From NCBI RefSeq assembly GCF_014905415.1, contig NZ_BNEO01000002.1:62001-126000 (forward strand): a stretch of 64,000 nucleotides of DNA, in the 5' to 3' direction. The notes beneath the pieces are model-generated. The model was not told the DNA's origin and ran no database searches. It saw nothing but the letters and a program-made list of their open reading frames with translations. This document shows positions 1-7,945 of this stretch, piece after piece. Numbering within the stretch: the stretch's first letter is position 1; every line of letters starts with the position of its first letter. A program made the translations under genes and the position numbers. This DNA is from Virgibacillus salexigens (GTDB lineage: Bacteria > Bacillota > Bacilli > Bacillales > Amphibacillaceae).

Positions 1-1212
1 ATGATTACTTCTATTATTAGTTCAGAGGATACATGGTTATTATGGGCATTTATGGCAGGATGGGCTGCCGTAAGTATTTACTTAGAGCAAACCTATCAAT
101 GGGCGTCTAAGATAACAGGAGCTATTATTGCTCTTGTTGGTGCGATGATTTTAGTTAATCTTAACGTAATCCCTAGCCAAGCTCCAGCATATGATACGGT
201 TTGGAATTATGTCATTCCGCTCGCAATTCCGTTATTACTTTTTCAAGCAAATTTAAAAAAGATTTGGAACGAAAGTGGGAAGTTACTCATGCTATTCTTA
301 ATTAGTTCCATTGGCACAGTGATAGGTGGTTTTATAGCTTATTTTTCGATGCATCAATGGATACCTGAGGCAGCAAAAGTTACTGGTATGGAAACAGGCT
401 CCTATACAGGTGGTGGTGTTAATTTTGCAGCGCTATCGGCAAAATTGAATGTTCCGGGAGAATTGGCTTCATCTGCAATTGTGGCGGATAATATATTAAT
501 GGCACTTTATTTTTTTGTTTTGATTTTAATGCCTACGTTAGCTTTTTTTCGGAGAAACTATCCAACACCATATATTGATGAGATGGAACAGAAAACAAAA
601 CAAACAAAGGGGAATGTTGGGGAGTATTGGAAAAGAAAGGATATATCACTTAAAGATATTGCCTTTGCAATTGGCTCGGCTTTTGCTCTCGTTGCAATTT
701 CATTTAAACTTGCAGAAGTAATAGATGGATTGATTCCTGCTGGAGAAGAAGTTCATTTCTTGTTTAATTTGTTAAACGGCTTATTTGGAGATGGCTATTT
801 GTTGTTAACGACAATTACTGTAATTGTTGTAACCGTTTTTAATCGTTTCTTCGAGCGAATACATGGAGCACAAGAACTTGGTACCTACTTCATTTATATT
901 TTCTTTGTTGTCATTGGGGTACCAGCATCTCTGCCATTGTTAATCAGCAATGCACCATTGTTACTATTGTTTTTAGCTATTATGGTTTTGTTTAACATGT
1001 TGGTTACATTTACGATAGGTAAGCTTTTCAAATTTAGCTTAGAAGAAATGATCGTTGCAAGCAATGCAAACATAGGTGGACCAACCACAGCAGCTGCTTT
1101 TGCTATCGCTAAAGGCTGGACGAAGTTAATTGTACCAATTATGTTAGTTGGAACATTAGGGTATGTAATTGGAAATTATTTAGGAAGTATGGTGTATTAC
1201 TTCTTACAATAG
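1..1212 (+). CDS. DUF819 family membrane protein (YjcL-like)
   Basis: A 403-residue polytopic membrane protein with about ten hydrophobic segments and the conserved patterns TGGGVNFAA and GGPTTAAAFA. These fit the DUF819 family (B. subtilis YjcL), a group of putative permeases whose substrate is not established. The two glycine-rich motifs sit in the two halves of the protein, as expected of an inverted-repeat transporter fold (inference). The ATG is the first base of the window, so the true start could lie upstream, although the length suits the family. No clear terminator follows it before splA. Confidence 0.8.
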   Translation: MITSIISSEDTWLLWAFMAGWAAVSIYLEQTYQWASKITGAIIALVGAMILVNLNVIPSQAPAYDTVWNYVIPLAIPLLLFQANLKKIWNESGKLLMLFLISSIGTVIGGFIAYFSMHQWIPEAAKVTGMETGSYTGGGVNFAALSAKLNVPGELASSAIVADNILMALYFFVLILMPTLAFFRRNYPTPYIDEMEQKTKQTKGNVGEYWKRKDISLKDIAFAIGSAFALVAISFKLAEVIDGLIPAGEEVHFLFNLLNGLFGDGYLLLTTITVIVVTVFNRFFERIHGAQELGTYFIYIFFVVIGVPASLPLLISNAPLLLLFLAIMVLFNMLVTFTIGKLFKFSLEEMIVASNANIGGPTTAAAFAIAKGWTKLIVPIMLVGTLGYVIGNYLGSMVYYFLQ

Positions 1213-1326
1213 TTGGAATGACAAACTGGTCTAGTTAAGCATTGATGGTATGTTTCTTATTTTAAGTTATAAAGTAGTCATACTTGAGCATAATGAGGGT
1301 AAACAATCAGGAAGTAAGGTGATTTT

Positions 1327-1584
1327 ATGGATATCAATGATACGTTTCAACCAGGTGAGGTTGTTTACGTTATTATTCGAAACCCACATGCACAAGGTGT
1401 AGCGCAGGTCCAACAAGCAGCTGTAGTCGAAAATCCTGAACAACCACAAGATTTAGCGTTATTTTTATATGAAACATATTACCCGCTAACGGATGAAGTG
1501 GCTGTCTATAAAACTGCTGATGAAGCTGAAGAGGCATATCAAGCCGCATTTGGATTGCCGGAGCAAGAGGATTATCATGGTTAA
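1327..1584 (+). CDS. splA: SplA, regulator of the spore photoproduct lyase operon
   Basis: An 85-residue acidic protein immediately upstream of splB, matching the size and position of B. subtilis SplA (79 residues), a TRAP-like negative regulator of splAB. The stop overlaps the splB start by 8 bases, which implies translational coupling. The ATG follows AAGGTG at a normal distance. CATACTT at 1279-1285 resembles a sigma-G -10 element, which would fit forespore expression, but no convincing -35 was found. Identification rests on length, context and the GEVVYVIIRNPH motif. Confidence 0.82.
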   Translation: MDINDTFQPGEVVYVIIRNPHAQGVAQVQQAAVVENPEQPQDLALFLYETYYPLTDEVAVYKTADEAEEAYQAAFGLPEQEDYHG

Positions 1585-2605
1585 GCCTTTTGTGCCGCAA
1601 CTCGTATATGTAGAACCAAAAGCTTTAGATTATCCGCTCGGAAAAAAATTAATTACTAAATTTGAAGACATGGGGATCGAAATTAGAGAAACGACTTCGC
1701 ATAATCAAGTTCGGAATTTGCCTGGAGATAATCATTTTCAAAAATACCGGGTTGCTAAGTCAACATTGGTTCTTGGGCTTCGAAAAACATTAAAGTTCGA
1801 TACTTCAAAGCCATCTGCTGAATATGCTATTCCATTTGCTACTGGTTGTATGGGCCATTGCCACTACTGTTATCTGCAAACAACAATGGGAAGCAAACCA
1901 TATATTCGTTCTTATGTTAATGTGGATGAGATATTTGATGCTGCAGAACAATATATGAGTGAACGAGCTCCGGAAATTACACGTTTTGAGGCTTCGTGTA
2001 CATCAGATATTGTTGGTGTAGATCATTTAACGCATACATTAAAACATGCTATTGAATACTTTGGAAAATCAGAACACGGACGCTTACGATTTGTAACGAA
2101 GTTTACTCATGTTGATCATTTATTAGATGCAGAGCATAATGGTCGAACACGTTTCCGTTTTAGTATTAATGATGACTATATTATTAAATATTTTGAGCCT
2201 GGTACATCAAGGTTGAATGAGCGAATTGAGGCAGCTGTTAAGGTGGCTGAGGCAGGTTACCCGCTAGGGTTTATTGTAGCACCAATTTATTTACATGAAG
2301 GTTGGAAACAAGGATATCATGAGATGTTTGAAAAGCTAGAAGCTGCTTTGTCAGAAAAGACAAAGAAAGATCTTACGTTTGAAATGATTCAACATCGCTT
2401 TACGAAGCCAGCTAAGCGAGTTATTCAAGAGAATTACCCAATGACCAAATTGGAATTAGATGAATCAAAGCGGAAGTGGAAATGGGGCAGGTACGGAATT
2501 GGGAAATACATATATAAAGATAATGAACAGGAAGATATAAAAGATACACTTGGTGGATATATTAATCGGTATTTTCCCAATTCCAAAATTGAATATTTTA
2601 CGTAA
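1577..2605 (+). CDS. splB: Spore photoproduct lyase (radical SAM DNA repair enzyme)
   Basis: This enzyme reverses spore photoproduct (5-thyminyl-5,6-dihydrothymine) in the DNA of germinating spores. The 342-residue protein is exactly the length of B. subtilis SplB. The radical SAM cluster motif CxxxCxxC is at Cys91, Cys95 and Cys98, and the hydrogen-donor cysteine is at position 141 in EASCTSDIVGVDH. The start at 1577 was chosen because an open frame reaching back to 1493 lies inside splA, and 1577 gives the family-length protein beginning MVKPFVPQLVYVEP. It is translationally coupled to splA and ends just before a bidirectional terminator. Confidence 0.97.
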   Translation: MVKPFVPQLVYVEPKALDYPLGKKLITKFEDMGIEIRETTSHNQVRNLPGDNHFQKYRVAKSTLVLGLRKTLKFDTSKPSAEYAIPFATGCMGHCHYCYLQTTMGSKPYIRSYVNVDEIFDAAEQYMSERAPEITRFEASCTSDIVGVDHLTHTLKHAIEYFGKSEHGRLRFVTKFTHVDHLLDAEHNGRTRFRFSINDDYIIKYFEPGTSRLNERIEAAVKVAEAGYPLGFIVAPIYLHEGWKQGYHEMFEKLEAALSEKTKKDLTFEMIQHRFTKPAKRVIQENYPMTKLELDESKRKWKWGRYGIGKYIYKDNEQEDIKDTLGGYINRYFPNSKIEYFT

Positions 2606-2607
2606 TA

Positions 2608-2643
2608 AAATTGCCCGATACATCTTAGAGTATCGGGCAATTT
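2608..2643. terminator. Bidirectional terminator between splB and the convergent gene
   Basis: A 13-bp perfect inverted repeat (AAATTGCCCGATA with its complement) around a 10-base loop. It has A-rich sequence on one side and T-rich on the other, so it can serve splB on the plus strand and the convergent minus-strand gene, whose stop codon begins within it. Confidence 0.85.
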
Positions 2644-3038
2644 CACTCGTTACTATCAACTACAATTCCCTTCTCATGCAAGTTTTCCAAACAGGTTTGT
2701 AAATAAGCTTCATTATGTTCTGGATAAAAAGGAAATTCATGAATTGAATACCTATGATCATGCATATAAAGTGTTTCGCTTGAATGCGGTTCACTAATTT
2801 TTCCGCGATAATAGGGATCTTCCCAAAGTGAATCTACATGATAACCTCGTTCTTTCATTTCATCCATAATATGCTGATGATAGAGGTAAAGTCGATACGG
2901 AGAATAATTGAATACATAATTTACAATAGAATGTTTCTTTCCCCAGCCATTTCCTCGTAGTGCACAACACTCACGATGCTGGCCTAATAATTGTTGTCTT
3001 GGTAATACAGGTATTAATTTTTCGTGCCAAAGTCGCAT
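2643..3038 (-). CDS. Pyr_excise-type protein (TIGR02328-like), putative pyrimidine-dimer glycosylase relative
   Basis: A 131-residue protein beginning MRLWHEKLIPVLPRQQLLGQ and containing HRECCALRGNGWGKKH. I recognise it as the family annotated as TIGR02328 / pyrimidine dimer DNA glycosylase (Pyr_excise, related to T4 endonuclease V). Biochemical activity for this bacterial branch is assumed from annotation. An earlier ATG at 3044 abuts the GGAAGG with no spacing, whereas the ATG at 3038 sits 6 bases from it, so 3038 is preferred. It is convergent with splB across a shared terminator, a suggestive UV-repair neighbourhood. Confidence 0.62.
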   Translation of the reverse strand: MRLWHEKLIPVLPRQQLLGQHRECCALRGNGWGKKHSIVNYVFNYSPYRLYLYHQHIMDEMKERGYHVDSLWEDPYYRGKISEPHSSETLYMHDHRYSIHEFPFYPEHNEAYLQTCLENLHEKGIVVDSNE

Positions 3039-3124
3039 GGTCATCCTTCCTTTTTTGCGATTTATTTCTTTACATTGTAATATAGGTGAATATAGAAATG
3101 CTACGATTAGTAAGGAGTATTTAT

Positions 3125-3751
3125 ATGAATGAACGAACGAAAGCGCGTATAAGTTTCTTTATATATATTGGTTTATTAATAGTGTTTGATACATCTTACT
3201 CGTTTATGATCTTGAATTTGTTCTTAGCTTTTGCTGCACTTGAGTTATCCTTTTTATTGAGGCTATTTCACGTACAAAACAAACGGGAAATTCCAATGAG
3301 TGTTTTGTTTTTTATTGTGTTTCTTTTGCTCTCACCAAATGCCATTTATGTCGTAACCGATTTGATTCATTTAAATGTGTTTGCATTCGATTTTAAGGAG
3401 GGACTACAATTAAATGAGTGGTGGAACTTCACGATTTTGGTTTCGGGGGTAATTTTAGCGATATATTATTATGTAAATATGATAAAACAAGTTTACTTTT
3501 ACAGTAATGATATCACAAGTGCAAAATGGTTATTCTTCGTATTTATACTTTTATCAAGCATAGGTGTCTTTATTGGCAGATTCTTACGCTTCCATTCTAT
3601 TCATCTCTTTACCGAACCAGTAACTCTAATCGTACGTTTCATAGAAGCGATTGATTTTTCAGCTGTACTTTTTATTAGTTGGATGAGTATATTGCAATTC
3701 CTAATTTGTTGGCTTTTTTTGGATGGAACAGGTGAAGCACATGATAAATGA
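3125..3751 (+). CDS. DUF1361 family membrane protein
   Basis: A 208-residue hydrophobic protein with about six membrane segments. It carries FLLLSPNAIYVVTDLIHL, the hallmark of DUF1361 membrane proteins, whose function is unknown. The frame is open from 3086, but the ATG at 3125 is preceded by AAGGAG with 7-base spacing. Its end overlaps the next small membrane protein by 11 bases, so the two are probably co-transcribed and coupled. Confidence 0.75.
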   Translation: MNERTKARISFFIYIGLLIVFDTSYSFMILNLFLAFAALELSFLLRLFHVQNKREIPMSVLFFIVFLLLSPNAIYVVTDLIHLNVFAFDFKEGLQLNEWWNFTILVSGVILAIYYYVNMIKQVYFYSNDITSAKWLFFVFILLSSIGVFIGRFLRFHSIHLFTEPVTLIVRFIEAIDFSAVLFISWMSILQFLICWLFLDGTGEAHDK

Positions 3752-4043
3752 TCTACAATTATATCTTACTACAGGATTTATTCTTTTATTTGTATCACAA
3801 TGTTATATTACCTATATACTTTACCAACAACAACATTCGAAGTTATGGTTTTTCATTGGAATGATGCTTCCCCTTGGCATGAATCTTTATATCTACCAGA
3901 TTTGTTACATTGAAAAACAGGTAGATAATGATTTTGGTCAATTAACAGGAAAAGAAAGGAAGCAATTACGAAAAGCCTATCTCTTCGTTTTGGCTCAATA
4001 TTTAGTGCTTTTTGCTTTATTTGGTGGATATGTTACTCCATAA
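3741..4043 (+). CDS. Small membrane protein, unknown function
   Basis: A 100-residue protein with three predicted membrane segments (about residues 5-25, 32-50 and 78-97) and a charged middle region containing GKERKQLRK. The ATG at 3741 follows AGGTG at 7 bases; an in-frame ATG at 3723 has no ribosome binding site. It overlaps the preceding DUF1361 gene. I do not recognise the family, and no enzymatic motif is visible. Confidence 0.6.
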   Translation: MINDLQLYLTTGFILLFVSQCYITYILYQQQHSKLWFFIGMMLPLGMNLYIYQICYIEKQVDNDFGQLTGKERKQLRKAYLFVLAQYLVLFALFGGYVTP

Positions 4044-4066
4044 TAGAAAAAGTGAGTTATTAACAG

Positions 4067-4095
4067 TTGACAATATACCTATAGGGGTATAATAT
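4067..4095 (+). promoter_or_regulatory. Promoter with CstR-type operator 1
   Basis: TTGACA at 4067-4072 and a -10 around 4088-4095 (TATAAT or TAATAT) flank the palindrome ATACCTATAGGGGTAT at 4075-4090. This 16-bp element matches the CsoR/CstR operator style (ATACC-N6-GGTAT). Its position between -35 and -10 suits repression by the CstR-like protein encoded two genes downstream. Two near copies occur at 4797 and 5333. Confidence 0.8.
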
Positions 4096-4126
4096 ATGGT
4101 TGTAGTTACTATTCAAGGAGGGCAAT

Positions 4127-4459
4127 ATGTACGTAGCTCTAATTATTATTGTTAGTCTGTTCATTTTCTTTTTGTATAGAAGATATATACCTGTATTTGG
4201 CATTCAGAAAATAAACCTTCATCCGTTATCGAATAGCGTTTCATATACAATTGTTGATACAAGGGATTATCAAATTTCATCACAAGATAAGATCGATGAT
4301 GCTTGCTGTCTCCCAATTCCATACTTGCATCGACATTATAATGATTTGCCCAATTGCAATTTAATTATTGTTGCCAAAGATCATGTAGATAAAAATTTGA
4401 GTTCTCGGATTCTACGGAAGAAAGGCAAGCATATTATTGGTTATCATTTAAAAAAATAG
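4127..4459 (+). CDS. Membrane-anchored degenerate rhodanese-like protein
   Basis: A 110-residue protein with one N-terminal membrane helix (about residues 2-18), then a rhodanese-like fold: a YTIVDTRDY strand and a C-terminal part where the active-site loop should be. Instead of the CxxGxR cysteine loop it has AKDHVDKN, so persulfide transfer by the normal mechanism is not expected. It is the first gene behind CstR-type operator 1 and is followed 16 bases later by the repressor gene. A sensing or scaffold role is possible but unproven. Confidence 0.6.
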   Translation: MYVALIIIVSLFIFFLYRRYIPVFGIQKINLHPLSNSVSYTIVDTRDYQISSQDKIDDACCLPIPYLHRHYNDLPNCNLIIVAKDHVDKNLSSRILRKKGKHIIGYHLKK

Positions 4460-4475
4460 ACAAGGAGAGTGGCTT

Positions 4476-4736
4476 ATGAAATATGATGATCATCTTAAAA
4501 ACAGATTGAAACGAATGCAAGGGCAAGTTAATGGTTTGATTAAAATGATGGAAGATGAGAAAGACTGTCGGGAGATTGTAACGCAGATGTCAGCGGTCAG
4601 AAGTGCGATTGATCGAACAGCTGCGCTGGTTGTCAGTAAAAATCTCGAACAATGTATAAGAGATGAAAAAGAGAGTGGAGAAAGTTCGGAGGCGCTTATT
4701 CAAGAAGCAGTTGAACTTCTTGTCAAAAGCAGATAA
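4476..4736 (+). CDS. cstR: CstR-like persulfide-sensing repressor (CsoR family)
   Basis: An 86-residue all-helical CsoR/DUF156 repressor. The two thiols fall at Cys31 and Cys60, as in Staphylococcus aureus CstR. The copper-ligand histidine of true CsoR, four residues before the second Cys, is replaced by Asn56, which points to per- and polysulfide sensing rather than Cu(I) sensing. It probably represses its own transcript and the sulfur genes downstream through the palindromes at 4075, 4797 and 5333. The B. subtilis yrk cluster carries a related regulator. The start follows AAGGAGAG. Confidence 0.85.
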   Translation: MKYDDHLKNRLKRMQGQVNGLIKMMEDEKDCREIVTQMSAVRSAIDRTAALVVSKNLEQCIRDEKESGESSEALIQEAVELLVKSR

Positions 4737-4762
4737 TAAATGAACTACAATAGGATGAAAAT

Positions 4763-4782
4763 GGGTTGTATAACCCTATTTT
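4763..4782 (+). terminator. Weak hairpin after cstR
   Basis: GGGTT, loop GTAT, AACCC, then a T-rich run. It is a short 5-bp stem that may partly terminate the cstR transcript before the second operator-promoter. Low confidence because of the stem length. Confidence 0.4.
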
Positions 4783-4796
4783 TAAAACAAATTATA

Positions 4797-4821
4797 ATAC
4801 CCATAGGGGTAACTGTATAAT
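4797..4821 (+). promoter_or_regulatory. CstR-type operator 2 with -10 of the dsrE promoter
   Basis: ATACCCATAGGGGTAA at 4797-4812 lies directly upstream of TATAAT at 4816-4821, with no strong -35. It is almost identical to operator 1, so the DsrE-like gene starting at 4837 appears to have its own CstR-controlled promoter. Confidence 0.78.
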
Positions 4822-4836
4822 GGAGGAGGATTCAAA

Positions 4837-5316
4837 ATGACAGAAACCAAGAAAACGACAATTGTATTATTTAGCGGCGATTATGACAAAGCTATGGCAG
4901 CTTATATTATTGCAAATGGTGCTGCTGCTTACGATCACGAGGTGACAATTTTTCATACTTTTTGGGGGCTTAATGCGCTGCGGAAAGAAAATCAAGCACC
5001 AGTTAAAAAAGGTTTTTTAGAAAGCATGTTTGGAAAAATGATGCCCAAAGGAACTGATAAAATGGGATTGTCAAAAATGAACTATTTGGGAATGGGACCA
5101 AAAATGATTAAAAGCGTCATGAAGAAGCACCATGCCATGCCACTCCCTCAGCTTGTTGAAATGGCTCAGGAGCAAAACGTAAAATTAATAGCTTGTACAA
5201 TGACGATGGATTTACTTGGACTCCAAAAGGAAGAATTACTTGACGACATAACGTATGGAGGGGTTGCTGCCTATATTGGGGATGCAGAAGATGGTAATGT
5301 AAATCTTTTTATATAA
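4837..5316 (+). CDS. yrkE: DsrE/DsrF-like sulfur carrier protein (YrkE-like)
   Basis: A 159-residue cytoplasmic protein of the DsrE/DsrF/DrsH family and close in length to B. subtilis YrkE. It opens with a TIVLFSGDYDKAMAAYI strand-loop and carries the conserved cysteine in LIACTMTMDLLGL, the expected persulfide-bearing residue. A methionine- and lysine-rich insert lies at about residues 60-95. It probably relays sulfane sulfur between the TusA and rhodanese proteins of this operon. It is preceded by its own CstR-type operator and a GGAGGA ribosome binding site. Confidence 0.85.
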   Translation: MTETKKTTIVLFSGDYDKAMAAYIIANGAAAYDHEVTIFHTFWGLNALRKENQAPVKKGFLESMFGKMMPKGTDKMGLSKMNYLGMGPKMIKSVMKKHHAMPLPQLVEMAQEQNVKLIACTMTMDLLGLQKEELLDDITYGGVAAYIGDAEDGNVNLFI

Positions 5317-5332
5317 TTTTTTGTTTTATATT

Positions 5333-5348
5333 ATACCTATACGGGTAT
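5333..5348 (+). promoter_or_regulatory. CstR-type operator 3
   Basis: ATACCTATACGGGTAT, the third copy of the palindrome, sits 26 bases before the single-domain rhodanese gene. An AT-rich stretch just upstream (5313-5332) could supply promoter elements, but no unambiguous -35/-10 pair was identified. Confidence 0.72.
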
Positions 5349-5373
5349 ATGTTGATGGAAGTTAGGAGGAAAT

Positions 5374-5676
5374 ATGATGAATGAAATTACAACCGATGAA
5401 TTAGCTAAAAAGCTAAATAGTGGAGAAAAGCTAAGCATTATTGATGTTCGTGAAAATGAAGAGGTAGCCGAAGGGAAGATTCCTGGTGCAACACACATTA
5501 AATTAGGGGAAATACCTGATCGGCTAAATGAACTAGATTTAGCAGAGCATCAGTATATGGTCTGTCGCTCCGGTGGTAGAAGTGCGAAAGCTGCTGCATT
5601 TTTAGCAGAAAAGGGTTATAAGGTGACAAATGTTGCTGGTGGCATGTTGGATTGGAAAGAAGAAGTAGAAAAATAG
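5374..5676 (+). CDS. Single-domain rhodanese sulfurtransferase
   Basis: A 100-residue cytosolic rhodanese. The N-terminal SIIDVRENEEVAEGKIPGA is the CH2A-like motif and VCRSGGRS is the active-site loop, with the catalytic cysteine at about residue 64. It transfers sulfane sulfur from persulfides to acceptors such as cyanide, glutathione-like thiols or TusA. The start follows TTAGGAGGA at 3 bases; a second ATG at 5377 is equally possible. It lies between operator 3 and the TusA-rhodanese fusion gene. Confidence 0.9.
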   Translation: MMNEITTDELAKKLNSGEKLSIIDVRENEEVAEGKIPGATHIKLGEIPDRLNELDLAEHQYMVCRSGGRSAKAAAFLAEKGYKVTNVAGGMLDWKEEVEK

Positions 5677-5686
5677 GAGGCCCAAA

Positions 5687-6259
5687 ATGAGTATACAAGC
5701 AAATAAAGTACTAGATGCTAAAGGACTGGCTTGCCCCATGCCAATTGTGAAAACAAAAAAAGCAATTAAGGATTTGGAACCCGGTCATGTAATTGAAGTT
5801 CAAGCAACAGACAAAGGCTCGACAGCTGATATTGAAGCTTGGGCAGAAAGTACAGGTCATCACTATTTAGGTACGGTCGAAGAAGAAGATGGTTTAAAAC
5901 ATTACTTGCGTAAAGCGAGCGACGTTGAGTCTCGAGGAGAAAATAACCATCAGAAGGTAGTCAATCTTGATCATTTACAGCAAAAATTAGATGGGCATGC
6001 ATCCGTGGTTATTCTTGATGTTCGAGAACCCGCTGAATTTGCATTCGGTCATATCCCAGATGCTATTAATATTCCTTTGGGTGAACTATCTGATCGGATG
6101 GATGAATTAAATAAGAATGAACAGATATATGTCATATGTCGTACAGGGAATCGAAGTGATTTAGCTGCTAAAAAATTAAGCGAAGAGGGATATGACCATG
6201 TAACGAATGTCGTACCTGGGATGAACGCTTGGGAGGGTACTGTTGAAGAACAAAAATAG
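5687..6259 (+). CDS. yrkF: TusA-rhodanese fusion protein (YrkF-like)
   Basis: A 190-residue two-domain protein. Residues 1-75 are a TusA/SirA domain with the CPMP sulfur-acceptor motif (LDAKGLACPMPIVKTKK). Residues 90-190 are a rhodanese with ILDVREPAEFAFGHIPDA and the active loop CRTGNRS. The architecture and length match B. subtilis YrkF (185 residues). Fusing donor and acceptor suggests direct intramolecular persulfide relay. It starts 10 bases after the preceding rhodanese stop, with GGAGG overlapping that stop. The TusA half is a clear paralogue of the stand-alone TusA at 7669. Confidence 0.92.
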   Translation: MSIQANKVLDAKGLACPMPIVKTKKAIKDLEPGHVIEVQATDKGSTADIEAWAESTGHHYLGTVEEEDGLKHYLRKASDVESRGENNHQKVVNLDHLQQKLDGHASVVILDVREPAEFAFGHIPDAINIPLGELSDRMDELNKNEQIYVICRTGNRSDLAAKKLSEEGYDHVTNVVPGMNAWEGTVEEQK

Positions 6260-6267
6260 GAAGCGTA

Positions 6268-6413
6268 AATGATGTCAATCACAGCAATAATAGCAGCAAA
6301 TGGAAGTCCTGTTTGATGCTTATAAAGTATTTAAATGGCACTGCAGCATCAATTATTGATTATGCCAAAGCTGCCAATATCTCATTATCATTTGAAGTAG
6401 GAGGGAGATAAAC
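6268..6413 (+). pseudogene. Probable gene remnant between yrkF and yrkH
   Basis: A 146-base stretch that keeps coding character in two frames but has no intact gene. One frame starts MMSITAIIAANGSPV and then stops. Another, open through 6409, reads [20 protein letters not shown] before its stop. This looks like a short protein broken by a frameshift and a stop. I cannot assign the family; a faint resemblance to the middle of an HPr-like domain is too weak to claim. Confidence 0.35.
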
Positions 6414-7544
6414 ATGGCACAAACCATGTCAACAACAGAGTTAGCTGAAAAAATCATTAATTATGAAGAAACGACGATTTTAGATGTTCGGAATACAGAG
6501 GAGTTTGATGATTGGAAAATTGAAGGTGGCAATGTTGAAATCATTAACGAACCTTATTTTAATTTATTAGATGGTGTTGAATCCATCGGTGATAAATTAG
6601 ATAAAGACAAGGAAATTATTGTTGTCTGTGCGAAGGGGGGTTCATCAGAAATGATTGCTGATCTTTTAGAAGAAGCAGGATTTACGAATGTGTATAGTTT
6701 AGAAGGTGGTATGAAAGCCTGGAGTGAACACTTAGAGCCAGTTAAAATTGCCGATCTAAAGGATGGCGGAGAATTATATCAATTTGTACGTCTCGGTAAA
6801 GGCTGCCTTTCTTATTTTGTAGAATCGAATGGAGAAGCAGCAGTAATTGACCCTGCTAGAATGATCGATGTATATATAAGATTTGCTGAAGAAAAAGGGG
6901 TACAAATTAAACACGTACTTGATACCCATTTGCATGCGGATCATATATCAGGAGGAAGAAAGTTAGCTGAAGAGACAGCAGGATCTTATTATCTACCTCC
7001 AAAAGACGCAACGGAGGTTACATTTAATTATCAACCTCTTCAAGAAGGCAATGATATTATGGTTGGCAATACCCAAGTAAGTGTTCAGCCTGTATATTCA
7101 CCGGGTCATACAATAGGAAGTACCTCATTTATTATCGATGATGCTTACCTATTAACTGGAGATATTTTATTCGTGAAATCAATTGGTCGGCCGGATCTCG
7201 CAGGATTCGCAGAAGACTGGGTTGGGGATTTACGTGAAACACTTTACTCAAGATATAAAGACCTATCAAAAGAATTAATTGCATTACCCGCCCATTATAC
7301 TTTTGCAGAAGAATTAGGGAAAGGTGGACAAGTAAGTGCCCGTCTAGGAGATCTTTATGAAAAGAATACCGGTTTACAAGTGGAGAATGAAAATGACTTC
7401 CGTAAAATGGTTACAGAAAATCTACCGCCACAGCCGAATGATTATCAGGCTATTCGAGAAACAAACATGGGGAAAATCAATCCCGAGCATGAAAAACAGA
7501 AAGAAATGGAGACAGGTCCTAACCGTTGTGCGGTAGAAGGCTAA
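6414..7544 (+). CDS. yrkH: Rhodanese-persulfide dioxygenase-like fusion (YrkH-like)
   Basis: A 376-residue protein. Residues 1-110 are a rhodanese domain with Cys72 in the CAKGGSS loop. Residues 115-350 are a metallo-beta-lactamase domain of the ETHE1/CstB type with THLHADH at 171-177, His232 in SPGHTIGS, Asp250 and His294, giving the expected iron ligands. ETHE1-like enzymes oxidise glutathione- or CoA-persulfide to sulfite; in S. aureus CstB the same domains occur in another order. Spacing and order follow the B. subtilis yrk cluster. The start follows GGAGGGAG. Confidence 0.9.
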   Translation: MAQTMSTTELAEKIINYEETTILDVRNTEEFDDWKIEGGNVEIINEPYFNLLDGVESIGDKLDKDKEIIVVCAKGGSSEMIADLLEEAGFTNVYSLEGGMKAWSEHLEPVKIADLKDGGELYQFVRLGKGCLSYFVESNGEAAVIDPARMIDVYIRFAEEKGVQIKHVLDTHLHADHISGGRKLAEETAGSYYLPPKDATEVTFNYQPLQEGNDIMVGNTQVSVQPVYSPGHTIGSTSFIIDDAYLLTGDILFVKSIGRPDLAGFAEDWVGDLRETLYSRYKDLSKELIALPAHYTFAEELGKGGQVSARLGDLYEKNTGLQVENENDFRKMVTENLPPQPNDYQAIRETNMGKINPEHEKQKEMETGPNRCAVEG

Positions 7545-7668
7545 AATGAAAATTTTTACCACTGTCGAGGTATATACAAACTAAGCGAAGCTCCTTCATA
7601 TACTCAAATAATTGAAGTGAAGGTCTTACAATAGTGCTATGATAGATAATTTAAAGGAGGAAATAAAG

Positions 7669-7896
7669 ATGGAGTCAACTAAAATATTAGATGCAAAAGG
7701 TTTGGCATGCCCAATGCCAATTGTTCGAACAAAGAAAGCAATGCAAGAATTGAATGTTGGTGATGTATTAGAGGTTCATGCAACAGATCAAGGTGCAAAA
7801 AGTGATTTAACTGCTTGGGCAAAAGCAGGTGGTCATGAATTATTACAAGACACAGAAGAAGATGCGGTATTAAAATTTTGGATAAAAAAAGGATAA
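7669..7896 (+). CDS. yrkI: TusA-family sulfur carrier (YrkI-like)
   Basis: A 75-residue stand-alone TusA domain with the LDAKGLACPMPIVRTKKA motif; the cysteine before PMP carries the persulfide. Its length equals B. subtilis YrkI. An upstream in-frame ATG at 7639 is rejected because AAAGGAGG lies 8 bases before 7669. It closely resembles the TusA half of the fusion at 5687, suggesting duplication within the operon. A hairpin follows before the TauE gene. Confidence 0.92.
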   Translation: MESTKILDAKGLACPMPIVRTKKAMQELNVGDVLEVHATDQGAKSDLTAWAKAGGHELLQDTEEDAVLKFWIKKG

Positions 7897-7922
7897 GGGC
7901 GGCTCACTTAGGTGAGCCCCTT
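7894..7922 (+). terminator. Hairpin between tusA and tauE-like genes
   Basis: GGCTCAC, loop TTA, GTGAGCC, extended by AAGGG/CCCTT arms with a bulge. It is not followed by a good T run, so it more likely attenuates transcription or stabilises the upstream message than fully terminates. Confidence 0.5.
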
Positions 7923-7945
7923 ATATGTTAAGGGGGGAGAAAAGA

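Noticed and set aside
7556-7580. Possible fourth CstR operator (TTACC...GGTAT)
   Set aside because: The half-sites are 8 bases apart instead of 6 and the middle does not match the other three copies.
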